Assembly: GCF_001905465.1 (NCBI RefSeq)
Contig: NZ_LISX01000003.1
Location: 205,125-269,124 of the forward strand
Direction: 5' to 3'
Source of the DNA: Kitasatospora sp. CB01950
GTDB lineage: Bacteria > Actinomycetota > Actinomycetes > Streptomycetales > Streptomycetaceae
DNA length: 64,000 nt
A program made the position numbers and the translations under genes. This document shows, piece by piece, positions 35,089 to 43,609 of the stretch; position 1 is the stretch's first letter, and the number at the start of each line of letters is the position of its first letter. The notes beneath the pieces were generated by a model, which was given only the letters and a program-made list of their open reading frames with translations, ran no database searches and was not told where the DNA came from.

Positions 35089-36195
35089 TCAGTCCAGGGT
35101 GCTGGAAAGGCCGCCCGCGGAGCGGCAGTAGCCCTGGATCTCCTTGTCGGTGATCCTGCTGCACAGGCGGCCGGCCGCGCCGTTGTCCGTGTAGTTGACG
35201 GTGTAGTAGCTCATCAGGCCCTCCGCGCAGGCCTTGCGCTGCCAGGCGTCCTTCGCGGTGGCGCACTGCTGGGCCGCCCAGTCCTCGCGGTCGAGGTTGT
35301 ACTTCATGGTGCGCGAGCCCACGCCGCGGGAGCAGTCGTTCTCGCCGCCGGAGGGCTTCGCGTTCAGGCACCACTGGAGGGCCTGGGCGAACACCTCGGG
35401 GTGGTTGGCGTAGTCGTGCGAGGAGAGGAAGTACGTGGGGGCGTAGAAGAAGCAGGCCGACTGGTAGAGCGCGGGCTGCTCGGGGCAGGGGTACAGCGGG
35501 TCGGCGGCGAGCTTGTCCGCGGGGAGGTTCGCCTTGGCCTTCTCGTCCTCCTCGTCGGGGGCGAAGAGTTGCATGAAGACGCCCTCGGAGCAGGTGATGC
35601 GGCGGCTCTCGGAGGGGAACTTGTTGCACAGGTCGCGGGCGGCGGGGATGTCCTGCTTGGTGACGAACATGATGCCGTGGCCGACGCCGTGGATGCAGGG
35701 TCCCTTGTTGGACGGTGCGCACAGGGTGAGGATGTCGTGCTGCGGGTCCTGGGAGTTGGCGAGCATCTCCTCGACCGCGCCGTGCAGGTAGCCGGCCGCG
35801 CAGGTCTCGTGGGGGAAGGAGATGACCTTCTGGAAGTCCTGGTGGTAGCGCTGGACGGCGGCGTGGCCGAGCTCGTGCGCGATCGGGTGGCAGAACCGCA
35901 CGGTGTACGGCTTGTCCTTGGTGATCTTGTCGAGGTCGGCGAGGGCGACGCCGGGGTCGCCGGCGTCCATCTCGGCCATCAGCTTGTTGCGGAGCGTGGA
36001 GCGGGTCCACACCGCCGGGTCGCCGGTGGGCGAGGGGGACGCCGCGCCGGGGGCGGGGTCGGTGCGGCCGACCTGGCCGGCGGGGGAGACGGCGGCGGTG
36101 GCTGGCTTGGGCGTCCAGTCGGTGACCAGGACCGACCCGAGGCCGAGCGCGGCCAGCAGGACGGCGGTGACGACGGCGAACACACGCGGTTGCAT
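35089..36195 (-). CDS. exported Cys/His-rich protein with HExxH motif
   Basis: A 368-residue protein with one N-terminal hydrophobic segment (signal anchor), then a Pro/Ser linker. The remainder has about 16 Cys and repeated short motifs: CHPIAHELGHAAV (HExxH at 107-111), CAAGYLHGAVEEM, CIHGVGHGIMF, CSEGVFMQ, CSRGVGSRTM and CAEGLMSYY. The periodic C-x2-G-x2-H pattern suggests helical repeats holding metal or disulfides. I do not recognise a named family. A zinc protease is possible because of HExxH, but no third ligand can be assigned. GGGGGA precedes the ATG. Confidence 0.78.
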   Translation of the reverse strand: MQPRVFAVVTAVLLAALGLGSVLVTDWTPKPATAAVSPAGQVGRTDPAPGAASPSPTGDPAVWTRSTLRNKLMAEMDAGDPGVALADLDKITKDKPYTVRFCHPIAHELGHAAVQRYHQDFQKVISFPHETCAAGYLHGAVEEMLANSQDPQHDILTLCAPSNKGPCIHGVGHGIMFVTKQDIPAARDLCNKFPSESRRITCSEGVFMQLFAPDEEDEKAKANLPADKLAADPLYPCPEQPALYQSACFFYAPTYFLSSHDYANHPEVFAQALQWCLNAKPSGGENDCSRGVGSRTMKYNLDREDWAAQQCATAKDAWQRKACAEGLMSYYTVNYTDNGAAGRLCSRITDKEIQGYCRSAGGLSSTLD

Positions 36196-36562
36196 GACGG
36201 ACAGTCCCCCAGTGATCGACACGGACAGTACGCGGCCCATCCTGCGGCGTGACCACCGGAAACCCCCGCCCGGACACCGCCGACGGATGCAAGCACCGGG
36301 CCACCATCACCCGAACACCGACCGCGCACCGTCCTTCAACGACGGCCTCGCTCCCGTGGGTGCGCCCCGCTCACCCGTTCGGCCGTCCCTCATGCACTAC
36401 GCGTCGCGGAGCCCATCGGTTGCGCCCGAATGCTGCCGGCGATTCGCCGACGGCCCGCGGCCGTCGATGAGCACCACGGACGCCCAGACGGGAGGCTCAA
36501 TGTGCGCATGGGCCAGGTCCCCCTGACGTCGAATCGGGAAATCGAACGTGTTCAGACGCGGG
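36196..36562. other. 367-bp intergenic region, no gene seen
   Basis: It lies between two minus-strand genes. Base composition is slightly less GC-rich than the neighbours. No open frame shows coding-like third positions, and no strong hairpin or promoter stands out. It must contain the promoter of the HExxH-protein gene. Confidence 0.5.
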
Positions 36563-37669
36563 CTATGGGGCAGTCGCGGGGGGCGGTGTCCAGGCCGGTC
36601 GCAGGAAGCGGGCGATGTCGGTGGATTCGGCGGCGATGCCCGGGGCGAGACCGGGTGCGGCCGTCGGGTCGAACAGGGTGACGTCGGCGTGGTCGCGACG
36701 CCAGGACCAGGTGCCGCAGGCGAGGCCGTCGGTGAGGACGGCGGCGCGGATCAGGCCGCCGCCCGGGCGGACCTGCTTCTGGTGTGCGGCGGGCACGGAG
36801 AGGGCCGAAGTGCGGTGGGCGACAAGGTAGTTGTCGTACATCGGGAGCAGCCGGACCTCGGGCGCGGGGCCCGGGGCGGCGTCGATTTCGTCGGCGCGGT
36901 CGGCGGGCAGGGCGCAGTCCTGGTCCTGTACGCGGACGGGGAGCAGGTCGAGGGAGTGCCAGGCGCGGCGGGCTGCGGAGGCGGGCAGACCGGACCAGCC
37001 CGCGAAGTCCTCGAGGGTGGCGGGGCCGTGGGCGCGCAGGTAGCGGCGGGCCAGGGCGGTGACGGCGGCGTCGCCGGTGGGGCCGTCGCCGGGGGCGTCG
37101 GGCAGCCAGTCGGCGAGCAGGACGTAGGTGGCGTCGCCGTCCCGGTCGGGGCCGAAGCAGATCCGGCCGCGCAGGGCGGTCCGGCGGATCAGGTGGAACG
37201 GCGCCTGGCCGTCCGCCGGGAGGCCGGCGTCGGCGAGGCGATGGGTCAACTCGGCCCGGGTGCAGGGGCCTTGGGCGGCCAGGGCGTCGGTGATCACCGT
37301 CTCGGCGCGGTCGCAGAGGCTCTCGTCGAGGCCGAGTTCGCGGTGGCGGCGGGCGCTCAGGCGCAGGACGTGCGGCCCGAGCAGGTCGAGCAGCCAGTGC
37401 AGGTCGGCGGTGGTGACGGTGTGCAGGGTGCCGCGCAGGAACCAGCCGCGGACCAGGGTGCGGTCGACCTCCAGGGCGCGCCGGAGGTCCGCCGCGGTGA
37501 GGGCGTGGGTGCGGACACGGATGCCCAGGGCCCCGGCGCGGGCGTCCTGGGCCTGGATGCCGACGACCCGTTCGACGGTCTCGGCGGCGGAGGAGAAGGG
37601 GCGGCCGAGGCCCTGTCCCTCGGTGCGCAGGGCCCTCACCCGGTCGTCGTCCAGCTCCAGTGCACGCAT
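36563..37669 (-). CDS. winged-helix DNA-binding domain protein (YcaQ/AlkZ-like superfamily)
   Basis: A 368-residue member of the winged-helix PF06224 superfamily. AlkZ/YcaQ glycosylases that unhook crosslinks belong to this fold, but this subgroup (FSSAAETVERVVGIQAQDAR, then VRGWFLRGTLHTVTTADLHW) is the shorter actinobacterial type of unproven activity. The AlkZ catalytic QxQ-type residues resemble VGIQAQD. The C-terminal part has LLPMYDNYLVAHR. The ATG at 37669 is chosen over a start inside the promoter palindrome. It is divergent from the small protein/glmS unit. Confidence 0.85.
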   Translation of the reverse strand: MRALELDDDRVRALRTEGQGLGRPFSSAAETVERVVGIQAQDARAGALGIRVRTHALTAADLRRALEVDRTLVRGWFLRGTLHTVTTADLHWLLDLLGPHVLRLSARRHRELGLDESLCDRAETVITDALAAQGPCTRAELTHRLADAGLPADGQAPFHLIRRTALRGRICFGPDRDGDATYVLLADWLPDAPGDGPTGDAAVTALARRYLRAHGPATLEDFAGWSGLPASAARRAWHSLDLLPVRVQDQDCALPADRADEIDAAPGPAPEVRLLPMYDNYLVAHRTSALSVPAAHQKQVRPGGGLIRAAVLTDGLACGTWSWRRDHADVTLFDPTAAPGLAPGIAAESTDIARFLRPAWTPPPATAP

Positions 37670-37703
37670 GCGCTCACCGTACCGTGACGGCTTTGGCGCG
37701 CAG

Positions 37704-37725
37704 TCCTGCCCGAAATCGGGCAGGA
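37704..37725. promoter_or_regulatory. perfect 22-bp dyad (candidate operator)
   Basis: TCCTGCCCGA and TCGGGCAGGA are exact inverted arms with two A between them. It sits in the short divergent intergenic region, three bases upstream of the -35 box of the small protein/glmS promoter and just before the start of the winged-helix gene. Confidence 0.65.
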
Positions 37726-37728
37726 TCT

Positions 37729-37757
37729 TTGGCAAATGGACACTTCCCGCCTAGGCT
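37729..37757 (+). promoter_or_regulatory. sigma-70 (HrdB-type) promoter TTGGCA-N17-TAGGCT
   Basis: A near-consensus vegetative promoter with correct spacing. The -10 box ends 8 bases before a GTG, so the transcript would begin at or next to the start codon, giving a leaderless mRNA for the small protein. Confidence 0.75.
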
Positions 37758-37765
37758 CCCCGACC

Positions 37766-38041
37766 GTGCCTGTCTCACCGCACCCTCATGAGGACCTGCT
37801 CGCCCATCTCGCCCGGACCACTGCGCTGGCCCCCGCGGAGGCGGCGCGGGTCGTCGCGGAGGTGCTGGCGTACTTCTCCGAGAGCACGGAGGAGTACGTG
37901 CGCCGCCGCCACGGTGAGCTCCAGGCCAGGGGCCTGACCAACGATCGGATCTTCGCCCGCCTCGGTGCGGAGCTGGCCGCCCGCCGGGTGGCCGCGCCGG
38001 AGCTGTCGGTGCGGCAGCTGCGGCGGATGGTCTACGGCTGA
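37766..38041 (+). CDS. small conserved helical protein (91 residues) upstream of glmS
   Basis: It begins MPVSPHPHEDLLAHLARTT and ends LSVRQLRRMVYG. Most of it is helical and charged (AARVVAEVLAYFSESTEEYV, GLTNDRIFARLGAELAARRV). I do not recognise a named family, although its regular pattern suggests a conserved bacterial protein. The GTG at 37766 is chosen because an earlier in-frame ATG at 37736 lies inside the promoter spacer. The glmS start follows 51 bp after the stop on the same strand, so co-transcription is likely. Confidence 0.75.
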   Translation: MPVSPHPHEDLLAHLARTTALAPAEAARVVAEVLAYFSESTEEYVRRRHGELQARGLTNDRIFARLGAELAARRVAAPELSVRQLRRMVYG

Positions 38042-38092
38042 TCGGGCCCCGCGTCCACCTGACAAACCCTCGAACACCAGGAGTCCACGCCC

Positions 38093-39934
38093 ATGTGCGG
38101 AATCGTGGCCTACATCGGCCCCAAGGACGCGTCCCCGTTCCTGCTGGAAGGCCTGCAGCGACTGGAGTACCGGGGATACGACTCGGCGGGCGTGGCGGTG
38201 GTAGCCCCCGCCACCAAGTCCGTCCCGGCGAAGCTGAAGGTGTGCAAGGTCAAGGGCCGGGTCGCGGACCTGGCGGCGGCGCTGCCGGCCCGGTTCAAGG
38301 GCGGCGTCGGCATCGGCCACACCCGGTGGGCGACCCACGGCGTCCCGTCCGACGAGAACGCGCACCCGCACACCGACAACGACGGCCGGATCGCGGTGGT
38401 GCACAACGGCATCATCGAGAACGCCGACGAGCTGCGCGCCAAGCTGACGGCAGACGGCGCGGTGTTCCGCTCGGAGACCGACACCGAGGTGCTGGCCCAC
38501 CTGATCGCCGCGCACCGCGCGGACGGCGGCGAGCTGGAGGACGCGGTGCGGGCCGCGCTGAAGCTGGTCGTCGGCACGTACGGCATCGCGGTGCTGGACG
38601 CCGAGCAGGCCGACCGGATCGTGGTGGCCCGCAACGGCAGCCCGATCGTGCTCGGCATCGGCGAGAAGGAGATGTTCGCGGCGTCCGACGTGTCCGCGCT
38701 GGTCCGCTACACCCGGCAGGTGGTGCACCTGGAGGACGGCGAGCTGGCGACGGTCCGCGCCGACGGCTTCCGGACGTTCACCGAGGACGCCCGGACCGTC
38801 ACCCGGCAGCCGTCCACCGTCGACTGGGAGATCGGCTCGTACGACACCGGCGGGTACGCGCACTACCTGCTGAAGGAGATCCACGAGCAGCCCGGCGCCG
38901 TCGAGCGCACCCTGTCCGGCCGGCTCGACGAGCGGTTCGCCACCGCGCACCTGGGCGGGCTCAACCTGGACGCCCGGGAGCTGCGGGAGATCCGCCGGGT
39001 GAAGATCCTCGGCTGCGGGTCGGCGTACTACGCGGGCGAGATGGGCGCGCAGCTGATCGAGGAGCTGGCCCGGATTCCCGCGCACTCCGAGCCCGCCTCC
39101 GAGTTCCGCTACCGCAACCCGGTGATCGAGGCCGACACCCTGTACGTGGCGGTCAGCCAGTCCGGCGAGACCTACGACACGCTCGCCGCCGTGCAGGAGA
39201 TCAAGCGCAAGGGCGGGCGGGTGCTGGGCGTGGTCAACACCGTCGGCTCGGCGATCGCCCGCGAGTGCGACGGCGGCATCTACCTGCACGCCGGCCCGGA
39301 GATCTCGGTCGCCTCCACCAAGGCGTTCACCTCCACGGTGATCGCCTTCGCCCTGCTGGCGCTGCACTTCGGTCGGATCCACGACCTGTCGCCCGCCGAC
39401 GGCCGGCGGATCGTGGGCGCGCTGAAGGCGCTGCCCGAGCAGATCCGCGAGGTCCTGGGGCAGGAGAAGGCGATCGAGGCGCTCGCCGCCGAGTACGCCG
39501 ACAGCCAGGGCATGATGTTCATCGGCCGGGTGCGCGGCTACCCCGTGGCCCGGGAGGGCGCGCAGAAGCTCAAGGAGATCTCCTACGTGCACGCCGAGGC
39601 GTACCCCGCCTCCGAGTTGAAGCACGGACCGCTGGCGCTGATCAGCCCCGAGCTGCCGACCGTCGCGCTGGTGCCGGACGACGAACTGCTCGACAAGAAC
39701 CTGACCGCGCTCGGCGAGATCAAGGCCCGCTCCGGGCGCGTGCTGGCCGTCGCGCACCGCCGGATCGAGGCGCGGCTCGCGGACCACTGCGTGGTGGTCC
39801 CGAAGAGCGAGCCGGAACTCGACCCGCTGCTGCTCAACATCCCGCTCCAACTGCTCGCCTACCACGCGGCCGTGGCCCTCGGCCGGGACGTGGACAAGCC
39901 GCGCAACCTGGCCAAGAGCGTGACGGTGGAGTGA
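38093..39934 (+). CDS. glmS: glutamine--fructose-6-phosphate aminotransferase (isomerizing)
   Basis: A 613-residue enzyme making glucosamine-6-phosphate for peptidoglycan. After Met removal, Cys1 (MCGIVAYIG) is the glutaminase nucleophile; GIGHTRWATHG and HNGIIENADELR complete the GATase2 domain. Two SIS domains follow (GCGSAYYAGEMGAQLIEELA; YVHAEAYPASELKHGPLALI), and the C-terminus is DKPRNLAKSVTVE as in other GlmS. AGGAG lies nine bases before the ATG. Confidence 0.97.
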   Translation: MCGIVAYIGPKDASPFLLEGLQRLEYRGYDSAGVAVVAPATKSVPAKLKVCKVKGRVADLAAALPARFKGGVGIGHTRWATHGVPSDENAHPHTDNDGRIAVVHNGIIENADELRAKLTADGAVFRSETDTEVLAHLIAAHRADGGELEDAVRAALKLVVGTYGIAVLDAEQADRIVVARNGSPIVLGIGEKEMFAASDVSALVRYTRQVVHLEDGELATVRADGFRTFTEDARTVTRQPSTVDWEIGSYDTGGYAHYLLKEIHEQPGAVERTLSGRLDERFATAHLGGLNLDARELREIRRVKILGCGSAYYAGEMGAQLIEELARIPAHSEPASEFRYRNPVIEADTLYVAVSQSGETYDTLAAVQEIKRKGGRVLGVVNTVGSAIARECDGGIYLHAGPEISVASTKAFTSTVIAFALLALHFGRIHDLSPADGRRIVGALKALPEQIREVLGQEKAIEALAAEYADSQGMMFIGRVRGYPVAREGAQKLKEISYVHAEAYPASELKHGPLALISPELPTVALVPDDELLDKNLTALGEIKARSGRVLAVAHRRIEARLADHCVVVPKSEPELDPLLLNIPLQLLAYHAAVALGRDVDKPRNLAKSVTVE

Positions 39935-39953
39935 CGTTCCTGCTCCGAAACGG

Positions 39954-39985
39954 CGGTGGCGGGTGCGTGTTCGCACCCGCCACCG
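39954..39985. terminator. terminator between glmS and the cation exchanger gene
   Basis: CGGTGGCGGGTGCG and CGCACCCGCCACCG form a perfect 14-bp stem with a TGTT loop, 20 bp after the glmS stop and in front of the convergent gene's stop. Confidence 0.88.
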
Positions 39986-40012
39986 TTCGTCCGACACGGA
40001 GGTCTCAGGAGG

Positions 40013-41116
40013 TCAGGGGCTGACCGCGAGGACCAGGTAGGCGCCCAGGATCGCCAGGTGGACGCCGCCCTGGAGCGGGGTGGCGCGCTTGGGGATGACG
40101 GTCAGGGTGCCGACCGCGACCGTCAGGGCCAGCAGGATCATGTGATTGGCGCCGAGGCCGAGTTCGAGCGGACCGCTCAACCAGGTCGAGGCCACCGCGA
40201 CCGCCGGGATGGTCAGGCCGATCGAGGCCAGCGCCGAACCGAGCGCCAGGTTGAGGCTGATCTGCACCCGGTTGCGGACCGCCGCCCGGACGGCCGCGAT
40301 CGACTCCGGCAGCAGCACCATCAGCGCGATCACCACGCCGACCACCGCGTTCGGCAGCCCCGCCGACGCCACCCCGCGCTCGATCGTCGGCGACACGCCC
40401 TTGGCCAGGCCGACCACCGAGACCAGGGCGACCGACAGCAGGCCGACGCTGATCAGCGTCTGCCTGCGGGACGGCGGCTCGGCGTGCTCGTCCATCGAGT
40501 CGATCACCTCGCCCGCCGGCGTCACCGGCAGGAAGTAGTCGCGGTGCCGGATCGTCAGGGTCGACACGAACAGGCCGTAGATGACGATCGACGCCGTCGC
40601 CGCGAACACCAGCTGGGTGGGGGAGAACTGCGGGCCCGGCGTCGAGGTGGTGAACGTCGGAAGCACCAGGCTCAGCGTCGCCAGCGTCGCGATCGCGCCG
40701 AACGCCGCGCCGGTGCCCTCCGCGTTGAACACCGCCTCCCGGTACTTCAACGCGCCGACCAGGATCGACAGGCCGAGGATGCCGTTGCAGGTGATCATCA
40801 CGGCGGCGAACACCGTGTCCCGGGCCAGACCCGCGCTCTTGTCGCCGCCGTCCGCCATCAGCGTCACGATCAGCGCCACCTCGATGATGGTGACCGCGAC
40901 CGCCAGCACCAGTGAGCCGTACGGCTCGCCGACCCGGTGCGCGATCAGCTCCGCGTGGTGCACGGCCGCCACCACCGACACCGCCAGGAAGACCGCCACC
41001 AACGCCACCACCGGCCACGGGAGTTCTCGGTGCCAGGTCGCCAGGAGCAGCAGGAACGCCATCACCGGGGCGATGGTCGTCCACTGCAGATAGTGCGGTC
41101 GCGAGGGAGAAGCCAT
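40013..41116 (-). CDS. calcium/cation:proton antiporter (ChaA-like)
   Basis: A 367-residue integral membrane protein with about 11 hydrophobic helices and the two repeated exchanger motifs of the Na/Ca exchanger superfamily: AVTIIEVALIVTLMADGG with DTVFAAVMITCNGILGLSI in the first half, and VIALMVLLPESIAAVRAA with LNLALGSALASIGLTIPAV in the second. It probably expels Ca2+ or Na+ in exchange for protons. The ATG at 41116 is used; the ribosome site is weak. Confidence 0.9.
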   Translation of the reverse strand: MASPSRPHYLQWTTIAPVMAFLLLLATWHRELPWPVVALVAVFLAVSVVAAVHHAELIAHRVGEPYGSLVLAVAVTIIEVALIVTLMADGGDKSAGLARDTVFAAVMITCNGILGLSILVGALKYREAVFNAEGTGAAFGAIATLATLSLVLPTFTTSTPGPQFSPTQLVFAATASIVIYGLFVSTLTIRHRDYFLPVTPAGEVIDSMDEHAEPPSRRQTLISVGLLSVALVSVVGLAKGVSPTIERGVASAGLPNAVVGVVIALMVLLPESIAAVRAAVRNRVQISLNLALGSALASIGLTIPAVAVASTWLSGPLELGLGANHMILLALTVAVGTLTVIPKRATPLQGGVHLAILGAYLVLAVSP

Positions 41117-41211
41117 ACGGCTGAGCTTCGCAGATGGCACCGGCCCGGCCCGGAAGTGACACTCGTGGCGGCGGTCACGATGGACGTTGACGAACAGTGA
41201 GGAGCGGCGGA

Positions 41212-42084
41212 ATGTTCTGCGGACGTCGGACGGTGCTGGCGGCGGCCCTCGGACTCGCGGCGGGGTGCGCGCGCTCCGGGCCGCCCACGTCCGTCGCGCC
41301 TGCGCTGGTGCCGCCCTCGCCGTCGCAGTCTCCCTCGCCGTCCCCCTCGCCGTCGCTGTCGCCGTCTCCCTCGCTGTCGTCGTCCGTTGCCGCGCCCAGT
41401 CGGGAGGAGGTGATCGCGCGGTACGCCGGGCAGCGGCCCACCCGGTGGGGGACGGACCTGCCCGGGGTGGTGGCCGAGGTGCCGGACGGGGCGCTGGCAT
41501 TGACCTTCGACGCGTGCGGCGGGCCCGGCGGGGACGGCTACGACGCGGCGCTGATCGACACGCTGCGCCGGCACCGGGTGCCCGCCACGCTGTTCCTGAA
41601 CGCCCGGTGGATCGACGCCAACCCCGGGCCGTTCGGCGACCTGGCCGCCGACCCGCTGTTCGAACTCGGCAACCACGGCACCGCGCACCGCCCGCTGTCC
41701 GTCACCGGCCGCTCGGCGTACGGCATCGCCGGCACCGCGGACGCCGCGGCCGCCTACGGGGAGGTGGCGGACAACGCGGCGAAACTGTCCGCCCTGCTCG
41801 GCCGGCCGCCGCGCTGGTTCCGCTCCGGGACGGCGCACTACGACGAGGTCGCGGTGCGGATCGTCGGCGAACTCGGCGAGCGGGTGGCCGGGTTCGCGGT
41901 CAACGGCGACGGCGGGGCGACGTTCACCGCCGAGCAGGTGGCCCGGACGGTCGGCGCGGCCCCGCCCGGGGCGGTGGTGATCAGTCACTTCAACCACCCC
42001 GACGCGGGCACCGGACGCGGCTACGCGCAGGCGCTGCCCCGACTGCTGGACGCGGGGCGGCGGTTCGTCCGCCTGTCGGACTGA
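41212..42084 (+). CDS. polysaccharide deacetylase lipoprotein
   Basis: A 290-residue exported protein. The lipobox LGLAAGC (Cys19) marks it as a lipoprotein, after a short n-region with FCGRRT. A Ser/Pro tandem linker (SPSPSPSP type) spans about residues 35-60. The NodB-like domain has LTFDACGGPG in place of the canonical TFDDGP, NHGTAHRPLS in place of the SH-x3-H zinc motif, and a late FNHPDAGTGRGYAQAL. The altered first motif is shared by a streptomycete subgroup; activity is probable, not certain. GAGGAG precedes the ATG. Confidence 0.88.
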   Translation: MFCGRRTVLAAALGLAAGCARSGPPTSVAPALVPPSPSQSPSPSPSPSLSPSPSLSSSVAAPSREEVIARYAGQRPTRWGTDLPGVVAEVPDGALALTFDACGGPGGDGYDAALIDTLRRHRVPATLFLNARWIDANPGPFGDLAADPLFELGNHGTAHRPLSVTGRSAYGIAGTADAAAAYGEVADNAAKLSALLGRPPRWFRSGTAHYDEVAVRIVGELGERVAGFAVNGDGGATFTAEQVARTVGAAPPGAVVISHFNHPDAGTGRGYAQALPRLLDAGRRFVRLSD

Positions 42085-42262
42085 CGGGCAGCCAGGTCGA
42101 ATGCTCCTCCGGTGCGTCCGGTGCGTCCGGTGCGTCCAGGCGGCGCAGGCCGCGCACCCGCGAGCAGAGCAGCACCACCGGGGCCACCGCCGTCAGCGCG
42201 CAGGCCGCCCAGAGGGCCGTGCGGGTGCCGCAGAGCGAGGCGGCGGCCAACGCCCCGACCAG
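42085..42262 (-). pseudogene. remnant of an MFS transporter (C-terminal helix and tail)
   Basis: On the minus strand the frame reads LLVGALAAASLCGTRTALWA followed by a membrane helix and a short polar tail with CSRVRGLRRL, like the last helix of major facilitator transporters. Everything N-terminal is missing; near 42255 the sequence changes to an unrelated gene on the other strand. The open frame runs on into the deacetylase gene, so the original stop is not certain. Confidence 0.55.
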
Positions 42263-42505
42263 CAGACCGCGTTCGCCGCCCACCAGGCCATCCCGTTCCC
42301 GCTGCTCTCCGACGCCGCGCTGCGCCTCACCGGCGCGCTGCGCCTGCCCACCTTCCGGGCGGGCGGCGCCGAACGGCTCAAGCGCGTCACCCTGCTGCTC
42401 GACGCCACCCGCACGGTGCGCGGCGTGCTGTACCCCGTACCCGACCCGGGCGGCTCGGTGCAGGACGCGCTCGCGCTCATCGACGCGGCCGGTTCAGGCC
42501 GGTGA
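42249..42505 (+). pseudogene. remnant of a peroxiredoxin-like (AhpC/TSA) gene, C-terminal part
   Basis: The frame reads AFAAHQAIPFPLLSDAALRL, LRLPTFRAGGAERLKRVTLL and VLYPVPDPGGSVQDALALID, which match the C-terminal half of redoxin-family proteins. The thioredoxin-fold start with the peroxidatic Cys is absent. The fragment begins where the MFS remnant stops, and its end overlaps the convergent DUF6629 gene by about 12 bp. Confidence 0.6.
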
Positions 42506-43087
42506 TCTTCGCGCCCGGTCGTACACCAGGACGGAGGTGACGGCGGCCAGCGCGCACCAGGTGGAGATGAACGCCAGCCGCCACAGCAGGCCGCAGACGA
42601 GCGCGCCCGCGCCGAGGACCACGCCGAGGCGGCGCAGCAGGCGGTCGCCCGAGCAGAGCAGCGCGCCCACCGTGGCGATCAGGTAGCCCGCCAGCAGTAG
42701 GCCGGCGGCCGGGACGCCGACCGCGTACTGGAGGGTGTGGCCGTGCGGGTGCGCCGCCGCCGGGTGCCGGGCGAGGGCGACGGCCAAGGGGACGGCGACC
42801 GCCGCGCCGAGCGCGGTGAACCAGGCCGCCGAGCGGCGGCCGGTCGCGCACCACACCGCGGCCGGCACGTACACCGGTAGCAGCGGCAGCGCGATCACCG
42901 CCCACACCGTGCGGGCCCACGCCCAGCCCGACCAGACGCCCGCCTCCGCCAGCTGGTGCAGGCCCAGCAGCAACGGCATTGCGGCGAGCGGGAGTTGGCG
43001 GGGAGCCCTGGTGCGCAGCAGGGTGGCGACGCCGACCGCCGAGACGGCGGCGCCGACGAGCAGATCGGCCCCGGCGCTCCAGCACAC
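42494..43087 (-). CDS. DUF6629-like membrane protein
   Basis: A 197-residue protein with about seven hydrophobic helices. The start CWSAGADLLVGAAVSAVGV and the conserved PLLLGLHQLAEAGVW and PHGHTLQYAVG are typical of this actinobacterial family of unknown function. The GTG at 43087 gives the family's usual N-terminus. No ribosome site is present, but a TACGCT box a few bases upstream suggests a leaderless transcript. Confidence 0.85.
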   Translation of the reverse strand: MCWSAGADLLVGAAVSAVGVATLLRTRAPRQLPLAAMPLLLGLHQLAEAGVWSGWAWARTVWAVIALPLLPVYVPAAVWCATGRRSAAWFTALGAAVAVPLAVALARHPAAAHPHGHTLQYAVGVPAAGLLLAGYLIATVGALLCSGDRLLRRLGVVLGAGALVCGLLWRLAFISTWCALAAVTSVLVYDRARRSPA

Positions 43088-43116
43088 CCCGCCAGCGTAC
43101 TGACCGGCCCCCGCGA

Positions 43117-43521
43117 TCAGTACGACTGAAGCTCGATCAGCGTGCCCTGCGGGTCGCGCAGATGGGCGCTGCGCAGCGTCGGCCCCCACGCGGGCCGGTC
43201 GGTCGGCGGCAGCACGGGCGTCCCGCCGTGGGCCAGGCAGAGCGCGTACGCGGCGTCCACGTCGGCGACCCGGCAGACGAACATGCCGGTGTCGGCCGGG
43301 GCCGCGTCGGCGGGCGCCGGGGCGGTGCCGAGGGTGGCGGCCATCGCCGCCCGGTCGAACAGAACCAGGACCGCCTGGTCGCCCAAGTCCCAGTTGGCGT
43401 ACGGGCCTTGTGCCGTGCCCTTGACCAGGTGCGCGCCGAGCAGCGCGGGCAGGACGGCGTCGTAGAAGGCGAAGCAGGCGGCGAAGTCGGCGACCAGCAG
43501 ACGGGGGTGGAGCGCGTCCAT
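43117..43521 (-). CDS. VOC (glyoxalase/bleomycin resistance fold) protein
   Basis: A 134-residue single-domain protein of the vicinal oxygen chelate superfamily. Two beta-alpha-beta modules are visible: PRLLVADFAACFAFYDAVLP and FVCRVADVDAAYALCLAHGG, and it ends in RDPQGTLIELQSY with the usual late Glu ligand. Substrate unknown. GGAGG lies seven bases before the ATG. Confidence 0.88.
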   Translation of the reverse strand: MDALHPRLLVADFAACFAFYDAVLPALLGAHLVKGTAQGPYANWDLGDQAVLVLFDRAAMAATLGTAPAPADAAPADTGMFVCRVADVDAAYALCLAHGGTPVLPPTDRPAWGPTLRSAHLRDPQGTLIELQSY

Positions 43522-43609
43522 CGACAATCCTCCGGAACTGGGGAGCGGGTCCGCCCCCACTATGCCGACCGCAGGTGCGGGGGTTGACCGCCGGGTCGGG
43601 GCCGGCGGC

